From positions 1-10,310 of the forward strand of contig JAKAMS010000062.1 of assembly GCA_021812745.1 (NCBI GenBank): a stretch of 10,310 nucleotides of DNA. The letters are read 5' to 3'. Below the pieces are notes generated by a model, which did not search any database, was not told the DNA's origin, and was given only the letters and a program-made list of their open reading frames with translations. Positions 1-6,103 of the stretch are shown here, one piece after another (within the stretch, counting starts at the first letter, position 1; each line of letters starts with the position of its first letter). This DNA is from Bacteroidota bacterium. GTDB taxonomy: Bacteria; Bacteroidota; Ignavibacteria; Ignavibacteriales; Melioribacteraceae. Made by a program: the position numbers and the translations under genes.

Positions 1-789
1 AAAGAAACTCTGAATGCAATCTATAAAGTGTTAGATAAATACAAAGGATCGGGCATTATCTACTTCGCTCTAATAAAAAAATTGGAATACTACTCACAGA
101 TACTCGGCGATAAAGGATATAAGCATGGCGTCTATCATGGCAAACTTGAACCTCAGCAAAGAAAAAGAATCCAGAGAGAATTTCTTTCCGGAAAACAAAA
201 TTTAATTTTGGCAACTAACGCTTTCGGAATGGGAATTGACAAGCCGGATATTCGTTTTGTAATTCACGCGGAAGTTCCCTCTTCCATAGAATCATATTAT
301 CAAGAAATTGGAAGAGCCGGCAGAGACGGAGAAGATTCTTTATGCATGCTTCTTTACAATCAGCAAGATCTATACACACAAATGGAATTTATTAAATGGG
401 CTAATCCCGATGCAAATTATTATCACTGCATTTTCGATCTGTTGAAGACTAACATAGAATCCGCAAATTCTATGGGCGTTGATTATTTAAGAGAACAGAT
501 GAGTTTTAAGGATAAAAGCGATTTCCGTGTTGAGACCGTTCTTGCAATGCTTGACCGTTACGGTGTTACCGAAGGAACAATTGAGAATAAAAATTTAGTT
601 ATAACCGGCGAACTTCCGCACGAGCTAAGCGACGACGCTCATCTAAAAGAGAAACTGATGAACGATAATAAAAAGCTCCTTTCAGTTGTGAACTACTTCA
701 AATCGGTTACATGCAGAAGAGTATTTATCTCGGATTACTTTGGTTTTCCGGGAGAATTACCATGCGGAAACTGCGATGCATGCAACTAA
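1..789 (+). CDS. recQ: RecQ-family ATP-dependent DNA helicase, C-terminal part (5' end outside window)
   Basis: This 3'-to-5' superfamily 2 DNA helicase acts in repair and recombination in the cytoplasm. The reading frame is open from base 1, so 262 residues are visible and the first helicase lobe is missing. Visible are helicase motif V (NAFGMGIDKPDIRFVIH, about residues 73-89), motif VI (QEIGRAGRDG, about 101-110) and a C-terminal zinc site (TCRR at about 237-240, then CGNCDAC). The four zinc cysteines are near residues 238, 255, 258 and 261, and the protein stops one residue after the last. About 130 residues separate motif VI from the first zinc Cys, roughly twice what I recall for E. coli RecQ. 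This stretch includes a winged-helix-looking segment (FRVETVLAMLDRYGV). There is no C-terminal winged helix and no HRDC domain, so this is a short RecQ variant. The symbol is by family only. Confidence 0.93.
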   Translation, partial: KETLNAIYKVLDKYKGSGIIYFALIKKLEYYSQILGDKGYKHGVYHGKLEPQQRKRIQREFLSGKQNLILATNAFGMGIDKPDIRFVIHAEVPSSIESYYQEIGRAGRDGEDSLCMLLYNQQDLYTQMEFIKWANPDANYYHCIFDLLKTNIESANSMGVDYLREQMSFKDKSDFRVETVLAMLDRYGVTEGTIENKNLVITGELPHELSDDAHLKEKLMNDNKKLLSVVNYFKSVTCRRVFISDYFGFPGELPCGNCDACN

Positions 790-842
790 ATTTTATCTCC
801 TTCCCTCTTTTTTGTATGAGGAATTTAGGTAACGGTTTTGCT

Positions 843-850
843 TATATTTG
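843..850 (+). promoter_or_regulatory. Bacteroidota-type -7 promoter element (TATATTTG)
   Basis: TATATTTG matches the TAnnTTTG -7 consensus of Bacteroidota primary sigma factors. It lies 35 bp upstream of the ATG at 886, leaving room for a short leader and the AAGGAA ribosome binding site at 875-880. No -33 TTTG is seen at the usual spacing of about 20 bp (the nearest, at 811-814, is 28 bp away). The call rests on the -7 box and its position only. Confidence 0.5.
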
Positions 851-885
851 CACCGCAAATTATTAATCATTAAAAAGGAAACAGA

Positions 886-1590
886 ATGCGACTCAAGTTT
901 TTAATTTTATCGCTGGCACTAATAATTGTTTTTTCTGCTTGTTCAAAAAAAGAAGAACAGCCACAACAGCAGGCACAAATAAAATCAAACGTTCATCAAG
1001 TTGTTGTTCAAGAAGCTATTCAAGTCAACGGATATACTTATATAAGAGTTAAAGAAGGAGACAAAGAATACTGGATGGCAGCTACTACAATGGAAGTTAA
1101 ACCGGGCGCCACTCTCTTTTATGAAACAGCAATGGAGATGAAAAATTTCGAAAGCAAGGAATTGAAACGCACATTTGATTCAATCTTCTTTGTAGAAAGT
1201 CTCAGCCCGATTCCCCCAGCAACAGCTGCGCCCGGAACTAAAGCTACACCACAAAAACCAACTATTGAACAACAAGATGTTACTGTAGCCCCGGCAGTAG
1301 GCGGAGTAACAATTGCTCAATTGTTTTCTAATGTTAATTCTTACGCAAACAAAATTATTAAAATAAAAGGCAAAGTTGTTAAAGTGAATAACGCCATTAT
1401 GGATAAAAACTGGGCTCATATTCAAGACGGCACAAAGAGCGGCAGTGATTTTGACCTTACAGTTACCACAAATGATATGGTAAACGTTGGCGATGTTGTA
1501 ACATTCACCGGCAAAATTGCTCTAAACAAAGATTTTGGATTTGGCTACTCATACAAAGTTTTGCTCGGAGATGCGAAAGTAACAAAATAG
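886..1590 (+). CDS. Lipoprotein with NrfJ-like module and C-terminal OB-fold
   Basis: This 234-residue exported lipoprotein has a hydrophobic signal and lipobox FSAC with Cys19 as the lipidation site. A Lys/Glu/Gln-rich tether follows. Module 1 (about 36-106) carries the pattern NGYTYIRV...EYWMAA...MKNFESKELKRTFDSIFFV, which resembles from memory the small NrfJ-like domain of cytochrome-associated proteins. A Pro/Ala/Thr linker (about 107-138) leads to module 2 (about 140-232), an OB-fold-like domain with KIIKIKGKVVKVN, IMDKNWAHIQDGT and VGDVVTFTGKI. Such domains are often auto-annotated as nucleic-acid binding, but an envelope location makes a DNA role doubtful. The gene has AAGGAA 5 bp before ATG, a -7 promoter box upstream and a terminator downstream, so it is probably monocistronic. 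The function is unknown. Confidence 0.85.
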   Translation: MRLKFLILSLALIIVFSACSKKEEQPQQQAQIKSNVHQVVVQEAIQVNGYTYIRVKEGDKEYWMAATTMEVKPGATLFYETAMEMKNFESKELKRTFDSIFFVESLSPIPPATAAPGTKATPQKPTIEQQDVTVAPAVGGVTIAQLFSNVNSYANKIIKIKGKVVKVNNAIMDKNWAHIQDGTKSGSDFDLTVTTNDMVNVGDVVTFTGKIALNKDFGFGYSYKVLLGDAKVTK

Positions 1591-1611
1591 TCAAATCATT
1601 TTTTCTTCAAG

Positions 1612-1660
1612 AAGCTGTTTCAAAAAACCTAATTGGTTTTTCGGGACAGCTTATTTTTTA
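1612..1660 (+). terminator. Rho-independent terminator after the OB-fold lipoprotein gene
   Basis: An 18-bp stem pairs 1612-1629 with 1635-1652 around the loop TAATT. It contains two G.U wobbles and a single A.C mismatch. The hairpin is followed directly by ATTTTTTAAA. It begins 22 nt after the stop codon at 1590. Both the paired length and the T tract support intrinsic termination. Confidence 0.85.
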
Positions 1661-1777
1661 AATCCCTTCAAGCTATTTCTGGATAAATTAAAAGATGATA
1701 GATAAAAAAATATTTTAACTCTATTTACACAGTCTGCTTTTCTTTTTAAGTTACATTGGTCAAGCGGAAATTATAAA

Positions 1778-2203
1778 ATGATTTTAAGAATACATCGGTT
1801 CAAGACATTAATTGATTTTACAGTTCTCTTTTTAGGTATTCTTATATTTCCCTCGATATTTACTGCTTGTACAGATCTCAATTCTCTTCCCACTATACCA
1901 TTAAAATACCCAAATGTTATTGAAGGACAAGTTTATAATCTAAGTCATCCCGGACCAATTCCCGTTGGCTGGGTGCCGCCGCCTTATGAAGCAATATGTA
2001 CAGTGATCATTCAAGATTTTGATAAAGGAATTATGCTGGAAGTAAATACGGACAGCAAAGGAAAATTCCGCGTATCGGTTCAAGACGGAATTTATTATCT
2101 GCGGATTAAGGAATCCACTCTTTCTTCGGTTACCGGTCCGTACAATGCCCAGAATGGAGTAACTTTAGAAGTGAAGGCATACTTCGATAATGGAATGAGA
2201 TAA
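1778..2203 (+). CDS. Small lipoprotein with carboxypeptidase-regulatory-like beta-sandwich
   Basis: This is a 141-residue exported lipoprotein. The N-terminus is basic (MILRIHRFK), followed by a hydrophobic core and lipobox IFTAC, putting the lipidated Cys at residue 31. From about residue 46 the pattern NVIEGQVYN...EAICTVIIQD...VNTDSKGKFRVSVQDGIYYLRIKES looks like the prealbumin-like or carboxypeptidase-D regulatory fold that is common in Bacteroidota surface proteins. This is a fold-level guess, and no catalytic residues are visible. The ribosome binding site is weak (CGGAAA, 8 bp before ATG), but the signal peptide fixes the start. The gene lies between two terminators, so it is a separate transcription unit. 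The function is unknown. Confidence 0.75.
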   Translation: MILRIHRFKTLIDFTVLFLGILIFPSIFTACTDLNSLPTIPLKYPNVIEGQVYNLSHPGPIPVGWVPPPYEAICTVIIQDFDKGIMLEVNTDSKGKFRVSVQDGIYYLRIKESTLSSVTGPYNAQNGVTLEVKAYFDNGMR

Positions 2204-2274
2204 AAAATTTTTGTTAGAACCATCAATTAACATATATCAAGAATAATATTTAATTGGCACAAATTATAGAAAAG

Positions 2275-2301
2275 CAGAACCCCGCACAGAGCGGGGTTCT
2301 G
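2275..2301. terminator. Bidirectional intrinsic terminator between convergent genes
   Basis: A perfect 11-bp stem pairs CAGAACCCCGC (2275-2285) with GCGGGGTTCTG (2291-2301) around the loop ACAGA. It is flanked by TGATTTTA on the + side and reads CTTTTCTATAATTT on the - side. It lies 72 nt after the + strand lipoprotein stop and 21 nt beyond the - strand nuclease stop, so it can serve both genes. Confidence 0.88.
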
Positions 2302-2321
2302 TGATTTTATAAAAAGCAGTA

Positions 2322-4484
2322 CTACTGATTATCCACAGTGCTTTCAATAACTGATTGAATAGATGGTGAGACTTTTGAAAGAAAATCATATCCGGTTTGT
2401 CCTTCAAGAAAATCTACACTAACACGGAACGTTTTCCAATCTGCAGTCCGACTAATCAAAGCATCGCTGTTTGGCATATCAACCGCAATAACACGCGTGG
2501 TTGTTGTTACACGGCTCAAATCATTTGTACCATCATCAAGTACAACAATTATTTTCCAAGTGTGTGATGGTACGCTTACATGTCCCGCATCAACCGTTCC
2601 TTGTGAACCATATCCGCCCGAATAGATGTATAATTCCTTCCCAGCTGTAACTAGTGTACGAAGATAGTTCTCCAAATTCATCCAGGGACCTTGATTATTG
2701 TTTGGTGCCTGTGGAATCATATTTGTCATTAGAAAAGTAGCGGAGTTATCTGCAACTGTAGCTGTACGATCTGCAGACGGACACATATGACCGCGATCGT
2801 AACCACTGCCGCTGTAACTTGTCGCTTGAACTTGATACCAACCGGTAGGAAGAGTTGTATCGTTTCTGAAATCATCTTGACGCGGAGTAGAACCAAGCCA
2901 CGAACTGCTTAAATGCCATGCAGTCCAGTTTGGTTCGCCTTTATCTCGATTGTATGAAAGAACATATTGCGGTTTTTCCATTAAGTAATTTAACGGAACG
3001 GCTACATCATGAACAGCGACACTTGGATTTCCCAATATAAGATGTTCGCTTGAAGATGTAGTTGTATCAACGACGCCCCCGGCAGTAACATTAGCAGTTA
3101 ATGAATAACTTATAGTAGCACTTGATCCTGAAGATGTAGAAACTAAAAGATAAAATGGTCCTGCGGCAGTTGTATTATATGTAATACTTTCTGATAGACC
3201 GGCAGCGTTCGTAGAACTTGCAACTGTAACACCGGAGGCGTTCAACAAATACAAATTATAATTTAATCCCGATGGAACTGTAAGTCCTGAAGTAATAACC
3301 TGACCTGAAGTTGCAGAAACTGAAAAATAATCAACGTCTGATGTAGTGCTTATGTAACCTGTCTGAGTTGCCGGGACGGATGTAATTGCGTTTGCAGTTG
3401 AAGTGGAGTTATTGGGTTCAACTTCTGTTACAGTTCCGCCGCCACCAACCGAGTAATCTCCAATTGTGAAGTCATCAAAGTTCACGCGGCTTGTTGTGCC
3501 GTCTGTTTTACGAATCTCAAAACGAATTGTACCGGATATATTTACTGCAAATGTTGCGGTTTGTAAAGTAGTTGACGAAGTAGTTACCGAAGAACCGGTT
3601 TGCGTCCAAGTTGTTCCGCTGTTAGTTGAATAAAATAAACCCCAAGTGCTGTTGGCATCTGTACCATACTTCGCATGTTTTACAGTTACGTTACCTGCGC
3701 CGGAGGTTTTATCAAACTTCATTGTAACAGTACCGCTGTTTCTTGTACGTATACTTTTTGTTCCCACTTTTGGATCACTTGTAGAAGTTCCAACCAGAGC
3801 GTCGTTTAAGGTCCATGTTCCTGTAGTGAAAGTTACATCACCAAGTGTATAAGCAGTTTTTGTTCCTGCTTCATAATTTTCTACAAAGCCGGGAACAATC
3901 ACAACGTAATCGTTAATAGTAAAGTCATCAAAATTTACCCGGTTAGTTGTACCATCTGCTTTACGAATTTCAAAACGAATTGTACCGGCTACGTTAACAG
4001 TGAAAGATGCTGTTTGTAAAGTTGTTGATGATGTTGCAACGTTAGCGCCTGCTTGAGTCCATGTACTTCCGCTGTTTGTTGAATACCACAATCCCCACGA
4101 GGTATTTGCGTCAGTTCCATATTTGGCATGTTTCACTGTTACAGTACTTGCGCCGTCTGTGCGGTCGAATTTCATTGTAATCTTACCGCTGTTTCTAACG
4201 CGGACACTTTTCGTTCCAACTTTAGGATCACTTGAGGAAGTTCCTACTAATGCGTCATTTAATGTCCAGGTACCGGAAGTGAAAACAACATCGCCGGTTG
4301 CGTATGCTGTTTTTGTTCCAGCTTCAAAATCTTCCATCACCGTTACTTTTTTTAAAGTTTGGTATTGATGATTGGTTTCAAATGTATTAGTTGAAAATTC
4401 GGTGGGACTTTCTTGACAAGTAGTGATTAAAAAAGAAAAAACAAACAGAAGTGCTACGTTGAATACGCGGAGTAAAATTTTCAT
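2322..4484 (-). CDS. Secreted or surface DNA/RNA non-specific endonuclease (NUC1/Serratia type) with duplicated beta modules and PPC domain
   Basis: This 720-residue exported protein should degrade DNA and RNA outside the cytoplasm. It starts with a signal and lipobox-like LITTC (Cys23); Thr at -1 is unusual, so plain secretion is also possible. Two beta-rich modules (about 51-193 and 202-344) are roughly 79% identical. A GGGG linker is followed by a pre-peptidase C-terminal (PPC) domain starting TEVEPNNS (about 352-465). The nuclease domain occupies about 480-720. Its active site aligns well with Serratia nuclease as I recall it: YDRGH with general-base His566, NMIPQ at 588-592, and NQGPWMNLE with the magnesium-ligand Asn597 and Glu605. 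All key residues are present, so it should be active. AAGAGGT lies 4 bp upstream of the start. A role in nutrient scavenging, DNA turnover or competition is inferred. No immunity gene is adjacent. Confidence 0.92.
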   Translation of the reverse strand: MKILLRVFNVALLFVFSFLITTCQESPTEFSTNTFETNHQYQTLKKVTVMEDFEAGTKTAYATGDVVFTSGTWTLNDALVGTSSSDPKVGTKSVRVRNSGKITMKFDRTDGASTVTVKHAKYGTDANTSWGLWYSTNSGSTWTQAGANVATSSTTLQTASFTVNVAGTIRFEIRKADGTTNRVNFDDFTINDYVVIVPGFVENYEAGTKTAYTLGDVTFTTGTWTLNDALVGTSTSDPKVGTKSIRTRNSGTVTMKFDKTSGAGNVTVKHAKYGTDANSTWGLFYSTNSGTTWTQTGSSVTTSSTTLQTATFAVNISGTIRFEIRKTDGTTSRVNFDDFTIGDYSVGGGGTVTEVEPNNSTSTANAITSVPATQTGYISTTSDVDYFSVSATSGQVITSGLTVPSGLNYNLYLLNASGVTVASSTNAAGLSESITYNTTAAGPFYLLVSTSSGSSATISYSLTANVTAGGVVDTTTSSSEHLILGNPSVAVHDVAVPLNYLMEKPQYVLSYNRDKGEPNWTAWHLSSSWLGSTPRQDDFRNDTTLPTGWYQVQATSYSGSGYDRGHMCPSADRTATVADNSATFLMTNMIPQAPNNNQGPWMNLENYLRTLVTAGKELYIYSGGYGSQGTVDAGHVSVPSHTWKIIVVLDDGTNDLSRVTTTTRVIAVDMPNSDALISRTADWKTFRVSVDFLEGQTGYDFLSKVSPSIQSVIESTVDNQ
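3453..3881 (-). repeat. Second copy of duplicated beta module in the nuclease gene
   Basis: This stretch encodes residues 202-344, from ENYEAGTKTAY to NFDDFTIGDY, offset by exactly 453 bases from the first copy. Many third codon positions differ between copies while the protein is about 79% identical. That indicates an older in-frame duplication kept under selection rather than a recent one. Confidence 0.9.
3906..4334 (-). repeat. First copy of duplicated beta module in the nuclease gene
   Basis: This stretch encodes residues 51-193, from EDFEAGTKTAY to NFDDFTINDY. It matches the second copy (3453-3881) without gaps, with 113 of 143 residues identical by my count. The module is rich in Thr, Ser and Gly with alternating hydrophobics, suggesting a beta-sandwich adhesion or carbohydrate-binding fold. 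The exact family is not recognised. Confidence 0.9.
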
Positions 4485-4804
4485 ATTTACCTCTTATTGA
4501 GTTGTGTATTATGATTTATTCCCCAGTCAATTAGTAGGCAATCTAATGATTATATGATTAGCGAAAAAGAAAATTTTTTAATCAAAGTATCTTTTTTTTG
4601 CTTTGGAGACGACATGGTCAAATCAAATTCGGAATAAATAATCAAATGCTAAATTCCTTTGAATAGTTTTAACTTCTTTATAAGTTGCATTTGCACCATT
4701 AAAAATTCTGCTTGCTCTATTTGTTCACATAATACCAAAATGGCTGTACTTGTTTAACAGTTGCAAATGGGAATGAATCAAATAATTATTAAGGAGTTAT
4801 CCTA
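4485..4804. other. Gene-free 320-bp divergent promoter region
   Basis: This AT-rich spacer lies between the divergently transcribed nuclease gene and the small membrane-protein pair. No coding frame or RNA gene was recognised. It must hold the promoters for both directions. On the - strand a TATAAT hexamer is at 4554-4549, without a good -35 at 17 bp. On the + strand TGCATTTG (4686-4693) is one base off the TAnnTTTG consensus. AAGGAG at 4791-4796 is the ribosome binding site for the gene at 4805. Confidence 0.5.
4543..4561. promoter_or_regulatory. Imperfect 19-bp palindrome upstream of the nuclease gene
   Basis: CTAATGATTATATGATTAG has arms CTAATGAT and ATGATTAG, which pair at 7 of 8 positions around a 3-bp centre. 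It contains the - strand TATAAT hexamer about 65 bp upstream of the nuclease start. That would suit an operator over a -10 box. AT-rich DNA makes such palindromes by chance, so confidence is low. Confidence 0.25.
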
Positions 4805-5020
4805 ATGTTTCGTTATTCAATTTCTTTTCAAGCGGTACTTTTTATGATTGCGCTCTTCGTGGCATATTGGATCTCTCATACATTGGTAAGAGAGCTAAAC
4901 TCAACAGTTTCATTTCTCTCTCTTGCGGTAATTTTTGTTTTAGGTGCCACCGCCGGTTCAACTGTAACAATAATTATTATGCGGTTGATGGAAGAAGAAG
5001 AGGAAGAGAAAAATAAATGA
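4805..5020 (+). CDS. Small two-helix membrane protein with acidic tail
   Basis: This 71-residue protein is not recognised. Two hydrophobic segments (about 7-27 and 35-60) predict two membrane helices. The protein ends in a charged tail containing six consecutive Glu and then Lys/Asn. AAGGAG lies 8 bp before ATG. Its stop overlaps the next start (ATGA), so the two small proteins are probably made together and may form a complex. No catalytic or ligand motif is visible. Confidence 0.72.
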   Translation: MFRYSISFQAVLFMIALFVAYWISHTLVRELNSTVSFLSLAVIFVLGATAGSTVTIIIMRLMEEEEEEKNK

Positions 5021-5229
5021 GCAGCGGAACCAAAATTGCTCAAGATCTGATTCTGATTACAGTCGGCGCATTAATATTGATTTTTCATAACTGGATATTA
5101 GACTACCAGGAGAAGTTTTCCCGATTGTGGAAAACAAATATTCGCGAGCGAAATATTCGTGATAAAATTTTATCCTGGATAGGTGTTTTTTTTATTGTTG
5201 TTGGATTTTTCGCAGTCGCAAAACATTAG
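5017..5229 (+). CDS. Small two-helix membrane protein, coupled to the preceding gene
   Basis: This 70-residue protein is of unknown function. Hydrophobic segments at about 9-28 and 51-67 predict two membrane helices. They are separated by a strongly charged loop (EKFSRLWKTNIRERNIRDK). The start overlaps the stop of the preceding gene by four bases (ATGA), implying translational coupling. GGAAGAG inside the upstream gene can serve as ribosome binding site. No clear terminator follows before the ettA remnant at 5310. Confidence 0.7.
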   Translation: MSSGTKIAQDLILITVGALILIFHNWILDYQEKFSRLWKTNIRERNIRDKILSWIGVFFIVVGFFAVAKH

Positions 5230-5272
5230 TAGCTATAGAAATTTTATCAAACGGATTCCGCAAAAAAATTCT

Positions 5273-5280
5273 TTATTTTG
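5273..5280 (+). promoter_or_regulatory. Possible former ettA promoter (-7-like TTATTTTG)
   Basis: TTATTTTG matches the TAnnTTTG -7 consensus at five of six defined positions. It lies 40 bp before the GTG of the ettA remnant, a spacing like that of the box at 843-850 from its gene. If real, it is the original ettA promoter, now separated from ettA by the toxin-antitoxin insert. No -33 box was found. Confidence 0.3.
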
Positions 5281-5309
5281 CCTATCGAATTAACACAATA
5301 AGAAAAACC

Positions 5310-5362
5310 CGGAGTTAAAAGTGGCAGTAAACGAACCAAATAAAATTATCTATTCTTGTTGA
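5310..5362 (+). pseudogene. Truncated 5' copy of ettA (ribosome binding site plus 13 codons)
   Basis: CGGAGT at 5310-5315 is followed by GTG at 5321 and codons for [13 protein letters not shown], then TGA at 5360-5362. NEPNKIIYS is identical to residues 3-11 of EttA encoded at 6114. The nucleotide match to 6104-6145 includes a 21-base perfect core (5329-5349 and 6119-6139). After the Ser codon similarity stops. The three differences in the shared codons (ATC/ATA, TAT/TAC, TCT/TCA) are all synonymous, so the two copies diverged while both encoded protein. This fits an ettA start cut off by insertion of the toxin-antitoxin segment. It could still be translated as a 13-residue peptide. Confidence 0.8.
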
Positions 5363-5403
5363 CCTTCTTATCAATGGTTTGGTTTTGGTCCCCTCCTGTT
5401 TAT

Positions 5404-5432
5404 TTGACATACATACCCCATTGGCGTATATT
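5404..5432 (+). promoter_or_regulatory. Promoter of the toxin-antitoxin operon
   Basis: TTGACA (5404-5409), a 17-bp spacer and TATATT (5427-5432) give a near-perfect sigma70-style promoter. The same bases also read TTTG-N20-TATATTTA, close to the Bacteroidota -33/-7 form. Transcription would start at about 5439, on or next to the toxin ATG at 5438, and no Shine-Dalgarno sequence is present. The toxin mRNA is therefore predicted to be leaderless or nearly so. Confidence 0.7.
5413..5429. promoter_or_regulatory. Candidate HigA operator (17-bp palindrome)
   Basis: ATACCCCATTGGCGTAT is a hyphenated palindrome. Arms ATACcCCA and TGGcGTAT pair at 7 of 8 positions around a central T. It lies between the -35 and -10 boxes and covers the first three bases of the -10. 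That is the expected place for the autorepressing antitoxin dimer of a type II toxin-antitoxin operon. Binding by the encoded HigA is inference. Confidence 0.55.
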
Positions 5433-5437
5433 TAATT

Positions 5438-5755
5438 ATGAAGATAATAGAAACAACAATTTTCACAAAAAGGTTAAAAACATTTCTTCATGATGAAGAA
5501 TACCGAAGTCTTCAGAATGAATTAATTCTAAATCCAGAAAAAGGGAAAATCATTAGAGAAAGCGGCGGACTTAGAAAGATTAGGTGGTCAGTCCGAGGTA
5601 GGGGAAAACGCGGCGGGGTAAGAATAATTTATTATTGGTTAAACAAAAAAGAGAGCATATTAATGCTTTTAATTTATTCTAAGAGCGAGCAAGATAGTCT
5701 TACAAATAAGCAATTAAAGATTCTAAAAACATTAGTAGAAAAGGAACTTCAATGA
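5438..5755 (+). CDS. higB: HigB2-like type II toxin (RelE/ParE superfamily)
   Basis: This 105-residue predicted ribosome-dependent mRNA interferase has its activity blocked by the antitoxin encoded next. The sequence follows Vibrio cholerae HigB2 from memory: ETTIFTKR at the start, DEEYRSLQNELILNPEKG (19-36), GGLRKIRW (43-50), the basic GRGKRGGVRIIYY (54-66) and LLIYSKSEQDSLT (77-89). Length is normal for the family and no key segment is missing, so it looks intact. The gene begins 6 bp after its -10 box with no ribosome binding site. Its stop overlaps the antitoxin start (ATGA). Toxin-first order is typical of higBA. The operon sits between two copies of the ettA 5' end, suggesting acquisition by insertion. 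Confidence 0.9.
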   Translation: MKIIETTIFTKRLKTFLHDEEYRSLQNELILNPEKGKIIRESGGLRKIRWSVRGRGKRGGVRIIYYWLNKKESILMLLIYSKSEQDSLTNKQLKILKTLVEKELQ

Positions 5756-6045
5756 AAAATGATTTATTCATAGAACTGCAAGAAAGCATTAAGCAAGGTG
5801 GTAAAATTTTAAAAGGTAAAAGAAAAGCTACAAGAGAATTTTCTTTTGATAACCCCGACCCAAAAATGATAAGAGAACGGCTTGGCTTATCTCAAACTAA
5901 ATTTGCCAAACTGTTGGGCATTAGTACATCAACATTGCAGAACTGGGAACAAGGCAGAAGAAGTCCTGATGGTCCTGCAATTGTATTATTAAATGTTGCG
6001 GCTAAACACCCGGATGCAGTCTTTGATACCGTATTCAACCGCTGA
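5752..6045 (+). CDS. higA: HigA2-like antitoxin, HTH (Xre/Cro type)
   Basis: This 97-residue antitoxin and transcriptional autorepressor is the partner of the preceding toxin. The N-terminal part (1-35, MKNDLFIELQESIKQG...) is the likely toxin-neutralising segment, as in V. cholerae HigA2. Residues 36-90 form a helix-turn-helix domain with PKMIRERLGLSQTKFAKLLG, then STSTLQNWEQGRRSPDGPA as recognition region. A HigA2-like KHPDAV tail follows. The start overlaps the toxin stop by four bases, so production is coupled. The palindrome at 5413-5429 is its probable binding site. No terminator follows, so the transcript may continue into ettA. Confidence 0.92.
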   Translation: MKNDLFIELQESIKQGGKILKGKRKATREFSFDNPDPKMIRERLGLSQTKFAKLLGISTSTLQNWEQGRRSPDGPAIVLLNVAAKHPDAVFDTVFNR

Positions 6046-6103
6046 TTGTTTATGACCACAATAAATCATAATGATCCGCATCTCATTAAATAAAAAAAAT
6101 AAA

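Noticed and set aside
3646..4368. Open frames on the + strand opposite the nuclease gene
   Set aside because: Both lie in equivalent places of the two duplicated modules and mirror their codons. They have no ribosome binding site or family resemblance, so they are shadows.
5261..5280. Hairpin CAAAAAAATTCTTTATTTTG as terminator of the small membrane-protein operon
   Set aside because: It is all A:T except one pair, has a mismatch, and overlaps a better explanation as a -7-like promoter box.
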